Positions 58,687 through 64,000 of a stretch of 64,000 bases of DNA are shown piece after piece. The translations under genes were made by a program, and so were the position numbers. A model generated the notes under the pieces. It made no database searches. It was not told where the DNA came from and saw only the letters and a program-made list of their open reading frames with translations. The stretch is from Actinoplanes sp. SE50/110 (lineage in GTDB: Bacteria; Actinomycetota; Actinomycetes; Mycobacteriales; Micromonosporaceae), in assembly GCF_900119315.1 (NCBI RefSeq), contig NZ_LT827010.1, positions 6,481,001 to 6,545,000 of the forward strand, given 5' to 3'. Every line of letters begins with the position of its first letter. The stretch's first letter is position 1.

Positions 58687-59635
58687 GAGGGCATCTGATC
58701 CTCTAAGGGGATAGTTCACGTTTGTGCACGTCATCGGCTGTGATCGTTCGTTGGTCGAGCATGGGGATGGAGCGACTTCCATATCGAACTGATCTGTCGG
58801 ATGCGCGGTGGGCGTTGATCGAGCCGGTTCTGACGCAGTGGCGTGAGGCACGGCGGGGTCTGGGGATCCGGCCGCCGGTCCATGATTTACGGGAGATCGT
58901 CAATGCGATCTTGTATGTGGCGCGGACCGGCATGGCGTGGGAGTACCTGCCGCACGACTTTCCGCCGGCGAAGACCGTCTATGACTACTACGCCAAGTGG
59001 GAGGCCGACGGCACCACGGCCCGCATCCACGATCTTCTACGGTCGTGGGTACGTGAGGCGCTCGGCCGAGACGCCGAACCGAGCGCCGCGGTGCTGGATG
59101 CTCAAAGCGTCAAAACGTCTTGCAACGTAAGGGAATCCGAGCAGGGCATCGACGCGGCGAAGAAGATCAAAGGGCGGAAACGGCACATCGCTACCGACAC
59201 CCTCGGACTGCTGCTGGCGGTCGTGGTCACGGCGGCGTCGGTGTCCGATTCCGCAGCCGGCAAGGGCCTGCTGAGCACGCTGGCCGCCGAGCATCCGACG
59301 GTGAGCAAGGTCTGGGTCGACGGCGGCTACCAGAACACCGTGCTCCGTCACGGCGCAGGCCTCGGCATCGACGTCGAGCGGGTGCCACGCCGTGCGGAGA
59401 AAGGATTTCAGGTCCTTGCTCGCCGATGGGTGGTCGAGCGGACGTTCGGGTGGCTGATGCAGCACCGACGCCTAGCTCGCGACTACGAGGCGCTGCCGCA
59501 GCGATCGGCCACGATGGTCTATTGGGCGATGACTAACACAATCATGCTCAGACTGACCGGCGAATCCACCCAAACTTGGCAGCGGCTATGACTGCATTCC
59601 CTTACCAAGCGGACAATCCGGGATCAGATGCCCTC
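58687..59635 (+). mobile_element. IS5-family element (949 bp)
   Basis: Perfect terminal repeats GAGGGCATCTGATCC with TTA target duplications at 58684-58686 and 59636-59638. Confidence 0.95.
58761..59591 (+). CDS. IS5-family transposase
   Basis: 276 residues; start ATG 58761 (or 58767), as upstream codons are not family-like. N-terminus YRTDLSDARWALIEPVL, catalytic SAAVLDAQSVKTSCNV, VWVDGGYQNTVL and WVVERTFGWLMQHRRLARDY. Intact. Confidence 0.9.
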   Translation: MGMERLPYRTDLSDARWALIEPVLTQWREARRGLGIRPPVHDLREIVNAILYVARTGMAWEYLPHDFPPAKTVYDYYAKWEADGTTARIHDLLRSWVREALGRDAEPSAAVLDAQSVKTSCNVRESEQGIDAAKKIKGRKRHIATDTLGLLLAVVVTAASVSDSAAGKGLLSTLAAEHPTVSKVWVDGGYQNTVLRHGAGLGIDVERVPRRAEKGFQVLARRWVVERTFGWLMQHRRLARDYEALPQRSATMVYWAMTNTIMLRLTGESTQTWQRL

Positions 59636-59643
59636 TTAAAGCA

Positions 59644-60531
59644 CCTAACACGATCTGTTGAATCGATGTTCATCAGCGTTGCGGAGTGAAGATCAGTCTC
59701 GTTCCGGTCTTCGTGAGCAAGGCCTGGGTCATCGATGACGAGTTGTGGAAGCTGATCGAGCCGGTGCTGCCTGCTTGGCCAGCGAGGGCGCCGGGACCGC
59801 GGCCGGTGCCGGACCGGCTGTGCTTGCAGGGCATCCTGTTCGTCCTGCACACCGGGATCGGCTGGGAGGACCTGCCGCAGGAGCTCGGGTTCGGCTCGGG
59901 GATGACCTGCTGGCGCAGGCTGCAGCGGTGGGCCGAGGCAGGCGTGTTCGACCAGGTCCACCAGATACTGCTGGACAAGCTGAACGCGGCGAACCGGATC
60001 GACTGGTCGAGAGCGGCGATTGACGCCAGTCACATCGACGCTAAAAAGGGGGTGCCGGGACAGGCCCGTCGCCGGTCAACCGGGGCAAGCCCGGCTCCAA
60101 GCACCACCTGATCTGCGACGGCAACGGCACCCCGATCTACGTGCTGACCAGCGGCGCGAACGTACCTGACATCAAACGTGCCCTGGATCTGCTCGACTGC
60201 TACCCGCCGATCGCCGGCAGGCTGGGCCGGCCTCGGCGCCGGTTCGCGGCGCTGCTGGCCGACAAGGCCTACAGCAGTGCGGCGTTCCGCCAGGCCTGCC
60301 GTGAACGTGGCACCGAACCCCTCATCCCCAAACCGAAGACCACCGGGATCAAGGGCCTCGGCAAGCTCCGGTACGTCGTCGAGCAGACCTTCGCTCTGCT
60401 GCATCAGTTCCGCCGATTGGCTGTTCGCTGGGAGCGCCGCCTCGACATCCACGACGGCTTCGTCAGCCTTGCCTGCGTCCTGATCTGCTGGCGCAGATTG
60501 ATCAATTGGACCGATCAGAGATCGTGTTAGG
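59644..60531 (+). mobile_element. IS5-family element next to the previous IS (888 bp)
   Basis: Ends CCTAACACGATCT on both sides (right end complemented); no clear target duplication. Only 8 bp separate it from the preceding element, so one may have inserted beside the other. Confidence 0.8.
59686..60530 (+). CDS. IS5-family transposase, two frames joined by -1 frameshifting
   Basis: Frame one (MKISLVPVFVSKAWVIDDEL ... AAIDASHIDAKKG) carries the first Asp; frame two (GPSPVNRGKPGSKHHLICDG ... LLADKAYSSAAFRQ ... YVVEQTFALLHQFRRL) carries the rest. The change occurs at CTAAAAAGGGGG near 60043, a -1 slip site like that of the element at 10784. Confidence 0.85.
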
Positions 60532-60556
60532 AGTTTTTAGCTGGCTACGGGGTGGT

Positions 60557-60985
60557 ATGAACGGGCACGTGACTCGCAGACCCGACCCGATGGCCCGCCG
60601 CCAGTCGCAGCCGCGCGCCGACTTAGTGCATCGTTCAGCACCGTTCCTGCCGTCAGACAGTGAAATCCGGCAGGTGTTCATCTACCAGACTGCGGCGAAC
60701 TTCCTGATCTTCGTCCTCATCTACCTCACCGGACTCGCGATTTTCTGGGCCAAGTACCGCTGCGTAGCAGTCACCCAAGACGCCATCTACGTGTTGGAGA
60801 GCAGCAAGGTATCGGGCGGCGGCAAACCGCAACGCCTGATCGGCACGTTGCCACGCCGCACCCAGCTCGGCCCGATGTCCGGCCGATGGAGTCAGATGAA
60901 ACTACTCGGCGAACAGTGCTGGGTCCACAAGCGATTTCACGATCAGGTCGCTGCCGCCGACCGGGAGGCTGGCTTCACTGCATAG
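60557..60985 (+). CDS. Membrane PH-like hypothetical protein
   Basis: 142 residues from ATG 60557. One TM helix (FLIFVLIYLTGLAIFW) then a domain starting YRCVAVTQDAIYVLES, typical of bacterial PH-like membrane proteins. Its promoter is probably provided by the IS end next to it. Confidence 0.55.
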   Translation: MNGHVTRRPDPMARRQSQPRADLVHRSAPFLPSDSEIRQVFIYQTAANFLIFVLIYLTGLAIFWAKYRCVAVTQDAIYVLESSKVSGGGKPQRLIGTLPRRTQLGPMSGRWSQMKLLGEQCWVHKRFHDQVAAADREAGFTA

Positions 60986-61290
60986 ACTGGCGACCGGCCA
61001 GCGCACCAACACGCGCACCGCCACCAACCGCGAATCACGCTGGCTATTCCCCGGCCGCCGCGCCGGCGAACCACTGCAACCCAGCACTCTCTCAACCCCG
61101 GTGCAGGCCCTCGGCCCCGTCCATCGCCGCCCACGCCGCCGCGATCCGCCGGCACGTCCTCGACACACCGGCCCCGATTGTCGCCACCGCACTCCGCTAC
61201 CACCAAGTCACCACCGCCCGTCTCGCCGCCGGAGCAGGCACACCACCTGGTCCAACTACGCCCCGGCGACCACGGACGGTGAAAGTCGGA
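60986..61290 (+). pseudogene. Tyrosine recombinase (integrase-like) C-terminal relic
   Basis: Fragments in two or more frames: NRESRWLFPGRRAGEPLQPS, then AAIRRHVLDTPAPIVATAL and YHQVTTARLAAGAG, and NYAPATTDG. Together they give the C-terminus of an actinobacterial site-specific recombinase, including the region before the active-site Tyr. Degraded by frameshifts. Confidence 0.6.
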
Positions 61291-61377
61291 CCCGTCCATC
61301 GTCGCTCCGGAGTGCCTTGGCCGCCCATACTTCAATGAAGAAGCACTTCGATGGCCTACGCCGCACCGGAGGGCACA

Positions 61378-61965
61378 GTGACGAACTACCTCGCCATCGT
61401 GAGTTCTATCGTCGCCTTGGTCGGAGTTTGGATAGGCGGCCGCTTGACTTTTCGTACCCAGGCGAAGGGCTGGAAGCAGGCGGAATCCCAACGGTGGCGC
61501 GACCTTCGCCAGGCCACATATGGAGACTTCCTCGCTGCGGTGCGCCGCTACCGAACATACGTGGGGCGCCACGAGACACCCTTCGAGCTCGCGCCCTACG
61601 CGGATGGCATCCGATTGTCGCCACGCCTGGACGAGCAGGGGATGGTTCACAAGCAAGCGCTCGACGCAGCGCTGGCGCAGGTCCAGTTCATCGCGCAACA
61701 GCAGGAGACTGCTAGCGCTGCTCGGACCCTTGTGAGCATGGCGCGAAGGACTGCGGTGGCAAAGACGATCTATGGATCGAAGACCGTTCCCACCCGCATC
61801 GACGACATGTTCTGGCATTCGGAGCTGGCCTTCGTCAACGCCATCCGCGCCGAACTCGGTCTGATCCCTCTCGTCCAAGACACCTACGACGACCCCATGA
61901 AGACCCTTGATCGAGAACTCTTTGACGCATACCGCTCGCAACAGGCCGGGACAGGCTCGAACTGA
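61378..61965 (+). CDS. Single-TM hypothetical protein
   Basis: 195 residues from the GTG with GGAGGG upstream. One TM helix (LAIVSSIVALVGVWIGG), then a helical cytoplasmic domain (QRWRDLRQATYGDFLAAVRR). Resembles membrane-anchored proteins of unknown role found near defence genes; no family assigned. Confidence 0.6.
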   Translation: MTNYLAIVSSIVALVGVWIGGRLTFRTQAKGWKQAESQRWRDLRQATYGDFLAAVRRYRTYVGRHETPFELAPYADGIRLSPRLDEQGMVHKQALDAALAQVQFIAQQQETASAARTLVSMARRTAVAKTIYGSKTVPTRIDDMFWHSELAFVNAIRAELGLIPLVQDTYDDPMKTLDRELFDAYRSQQAGTGSN

Positions 61966-62211
61966 TCAACCCAGGATCGTCCGTAACTCGGTGTGACACC
62001 GGTCGAGCGGTTGATCGTCAATACGCGAAAGTTGAATAGGCGCTCTCACCACTATTAAGAGCCGACACCACCAGCCCTGGCGGCCGGCGAGCGCGGTGAG
62101 GCGGCCACATGCATAGCGGCCGATGTTACTCTCCGAGCAGAACCGGTTCTTCGTCACCGGCGGATGGGGCGAGCCGATAAGCCCACTCATCGAGAATGAG
62201 GGTTTCATAGG

Positions 62212-62640
62212 ATGACGATGGATGAAGGGAACTCTCGGGGACACCGCGATGTGCGCTATTTCCGTGGAGACGAGCAGCTCGTCACACGTTTGGACTGGGA
62301 ATGCCTTCCCGACCATAGCTACCGCATCACCACCCAATCACCCGACGGCGAAAAAGTCCTGGTAGGACGCGACCTGTTCGATGCGGTCCAGCGGTTGCGG
62401 CTCGAGTTGGAGCCGTCTGGCTGGCGGCTGGCGGTGCAAGCCGCGCTGCGCGGGGCTTACGCCTCGGGCATGCTGCGCGACATGTATGGCGGGCGAAAAA
62501 TGTATTTTTGCCGTATGGGCCGCCAGGTGGTGCGGGCCGAAATGATCGACATTCTAGAACCGGCGCAGCTGGATGACGTCGTGACCGTGGAAGAACAGCT
62601 GGAATTTCTTGATCGATGGAGGGACAGCATCAGGAAATGA
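62212..62640 (+). CDS. Hypothetical protein, 142 residues
   Basis: Soluble; LPDHSYRITTQSPDGEKVLV then VQRLRLELEPSGWRLAVQAA suggests an alpha/beta fold. It resembles small Imm-like or DUF proteins in polymorphic toxin loci, but no match is claimed. Confidence 0.55.
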   Translation: MTMDEGNSRGHRDVRYFRGDEQLVTRLDWECLPDHSYRITTQSPDGEKVLVGRDLFDAVQRLRLELEPSGWRLAVQAALRGAYASGMLRDMYGGRKMYFCRMGRQVVRAEMIDILEPAQLDDVVTVEEQLEFLDRWRDSIRK

Positions 62641-63052
62641 CTTCATGGTTGTCCCCGTCCGACCCGCGACCGTCGGGAACGTTGTGAGCGTGATTCCGCC
62701 GGCGCACCGGCGAAGAACGCACCAGCGACAGGAACGCCGAGGGCGCCCGGCCGGAACGGGCCCCTCTGGAAATCGGCGATCAGGCGGCTGACGGGCCCGC
62801 GTTCGTGCGGGACCGGACAACCTCCACCACATGGGCGACCGCCTGTCGAGGCCGACGCCGTTGCGCTGGGAGCCGTCGCGGTACCGGAACAACAACACGG
62901 TGCCGCCGTTTACGTCGTCGTCGCCGGCGATCGCCCGCTGGCTCGAAACGCCGCGCGGGCGTTATGGCGCACCGCTCGGCGCGATCCCGATGCCGTGCCA
63001 TCCGGCTCGTGGTCGCGGGAACATCGGCGGGTGCGAACCCTGTCGGACCCAT
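62641..63052. other. Gene-poor stretch before the tRNA-like gene
   Basis: 412 bp. A plus frame (MGDRLSRPTPLRWEPSRYRN) is partly protein-like (62831 onward) but would run through the tRNA-like gene, so it is not called. Confidence 0.4.
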
Positions 63053-63127
63053 GCCCGGGTAGCCCAATTGGCAGGAGGCGGCTGGTCCAGAACCAGCACA
63101 GTGCGCGTTCGAATCACGCTCCGGGTA
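63053..63127 (+). tRNA. tRNA-like gene, anticodon CAG if canonical
   Basis: Folds as a cloverleaf: acceptor GCCCGGG with TCCGGGT (two G-U pairs), D arm with AATTGGCAGG, anticodon stem GCTGG/CCAGC with loop TCCAGAA, five-nt variable loop, T-arm around TTCGAAT with one C-A mismatch. The base before the anticodon is C where U33 is almost universal, and CAG would be a leucine anticodon in a class I tRNA. No encoded CCA. May be a decayed or specialised phage/plasmid tRNA. Confidence 0.5.
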
Positions 63128-63279
63128 CGCAGCACCCTCGTGGAACCTGCAACCCACGGGAAGGCGCCGCCCAGGCCGGCCGAAGACGGCCGGTGCTCGG
63201 GAGACCGTCGAACATGATGGGGTCGCGGCCGCTCCTCCGAAGGGAAGAGGCTCGATGCCGGCGCTTTCGGCCGGCACAT

Positions 63280-63352
63280 GGGGAAATAGCTCAGGTGGCA
63301 GAGCACTGGTTTTGCAATCCAGAGGTCACCGGTTCGAATCCGGTTTTCTCCA
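63280..63352 (+). tRNA. tRNA-Ala (TGC)
   Basis: Acceptor GGGGAAA pairs with TTTCTCC and contains the G3-U70 wobble pair, the identity element of alanine tRNAs. Anticodon loop TTTGCAA gives TGC; the T-arm ACCGG-TTCGAAT-CCGGT is perfect. Position 31-39 is T-T, a mismatch at the anticodon stem. CCA is not encoded. Confidence 0.8.
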
Positions 63353-63559
63353 CGCAGGGGTGCATCCACTCAGCGGCTACGGCCTGCTGACGGATCGTGG
63401 TGACCAGACCGGACGACCCAGCGCCCTTTTCACGTCTGTGCACACCGGGCCAGGTGCGAGCGCTGCGGCTGGGACCCGCATCTCCCCTGCCCCGTTACCT
63501 TTTTGATCGCCCCCAGCCGGGGGCTGCTCGGTCGCTCGGCCCGGTATGACTTACCGCCC
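63353..63559. other. Intergenic region between tRNA-Ala and the IS110 element
   Basis: No gene seen. The left end of the IS110 element should fall in or near 63480-63600, but IS110 has no terminal repeats to mark it. Confidence 0.4.
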
Positions 63560-63732
63560 CTGTCGCACACATGATCCGGGGGGTGTTGTCGCCGGGCCGG
63601 GTGGCGTCGGCAAGACCGCTGATAGGGACCCGGCCACCCGATGCTGGGTAGGTCTCTCCGTAACGTGGCTGCCGGCAGTCCGACGCTCTGACCAGCGGCC
63701 GAGCCCATGGTGGACATCGTGGGAGGCAAAGC
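63560..63732 (+). ncRNA. Candidate bridge RNA region of the IS110 element
   Basis: IS110-group elements carry a structured bridge RNA between the left end and the recombinase gene. This stretch precedes the recombinase, is non-coding and contains complementary blocks (for example CCGGGT ... ACCCGG). It fits by position and structure only; loops pairing with donor and target were not resolved. Confidence 0.4.
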
Positions 63733-64000
63733 GTGGACAACGCGTACGGCGTGTTCCTCGGCCTGGACGTCGGCAAAACTGATCATCACGCGGTCGCGTT
63801 GAACCCGGAGGGCAAACGGCTGCACGACGCAGCCCTGCCGAACACCGAGGCCGGGCTGCGGAAACTGTTCGACAAGCTGGCCCGTCACGGCCAGATCCTG
63901 GCGGTGGTCGACCAGCCGGCCTCGATCGGCGCCCTGCCCGTCGCGGTTGCCCGAGCCTGCGGGCACCAGATCGCCTACCTGCCAGGCCTGGTCATGCGCC
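63733..64000 (+). CDS. IS110-family recombinase, 3' end outside window
   Basis: GTG start with GGGAGG upstream; 89 residues are visible. MDNAYGVFLGLDVGKTDHHA contains the first Asp of the RuvC-like DEDD site, followed by HAVALNPEGKRLHDAALPN and VVDQPASIGALPVAVA, typical of IS110 (DEDD_Tnp_IS110). In IS110 the usual second motif VVxExT appears here as VVDQPA. Confidence 0.85.
   Translation, partial: MDNAYGVFLGLDVGKTDHHAVALNPEGKRLHDAALPNTEAGLRKLFDKLARHGQILAVVDQPASIGALPVAVARACGHQIAYLPGLVMR

Noticed and set aside
62831..63217. Plus frame MGDRLSRPTPLRWEPSRYRN
   Set aside because: Runs through the tRNA-like gene and loses protein character; not called.
1..64000. CRISPR array
   Set aside because: No regularly spaced repeats with unique spacers were seen; the only regular direct repeats are the iterons at 22067-22216.

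Overview
The window is high-GC actinobacterial DNA with GTG starts, leaderless-looking promoters and families typical of Micromonosporaceae and Streptomyces (DUF6879, Xre/DUF5753-type regulators, Imm1, IS5, IS256, IS701 and IS110 transposases). It reads as a conjugative plasmid or plasmid-like integrative element, much rearranged by insertion sequences. No ribosomal protein or core metabolic operon is visible, so genus-level placement is inference.

Layout. (1) 1-19.9 kb, almost all on the minus strand: a conjugation module with relaxase, MobC-like accessory protein, two large polytopic proteins with C-terminal DNA-binding-like tails, a run of small membrane proteins, a zinc-ribbon protein and an FtsK/TraB-type DNA pump. 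Inside it sits a membrane-anchored toxin with a DddA/SCP1.201-type deaminase domain, followed by an Imm1-family immunity gene. (2) 19.9-23.3 kb: an Xre regulator divergent from the conjugation operon, and a replication-initiator-like gene that carries six iterons and is split by an IS256 element with an 8-bp target duplication. (3) 23.3-34.5 kb: a probable conflict or defence island with a PIN toxin and its antitoxin, a two-TM protein with a caspase-like (CHAT-like) domain lacking its histidines, a polytopic NACHT NTPase, and a two-gene Bell-like effector plus STAND NTPase pair sharing a prion-like motif. (4) 34.7-39.3 kb: alpha/beta hydrolase, an IS701 element, CutA, and an Xre/DUF6879 regulatory pair. 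(5) 39.4-47.4 kb: about thirty tiny plus-strand genes, mostly with 4-nt overlaps, cut into several transcription units by strong hairpins; a second degenerate copy of the rep gene's end and a Panacea (DUF4065) gene lie inside it. (6) 47.4-48.7 kb: IS5 insertion and an IS701 relic. (7) 48.9-58.4 kb: an SDP-like secreted peptide locus (precursor, S53 protease, DUF5819/SdpA-like, HTTM/SdpB-like, membrane M23 peptidase, FAD oxidoreductase) convergent with a TAXI lipoprotein and a two-component system. (8) 58.7-64 kb: two abutting IS5-type elements, an integrase relic, hypothetical genes, two tRNA-like genes and the start of an IS110 element.

Working together. The Xre gene at 19942 probably controls both the conjugation operon and the small-gene cluster, because nearly the same 21-bp operator lies at 19896 and at 39439. 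The iterons, the palindrome beside them and the split Rep suggest a former autonomous origin. The deaminase toxin, PIN module, Bell/STAND pair and SDP-like peptide suggest that competition between cells and elements is a main cargo theme. Several genes appear frameshifted (2.6-3.2 kb, 6.9-7.1 kb, 11.85 kb, 23.5 kb, 43.9 kb); some of these may be sequence errors rather than decay.
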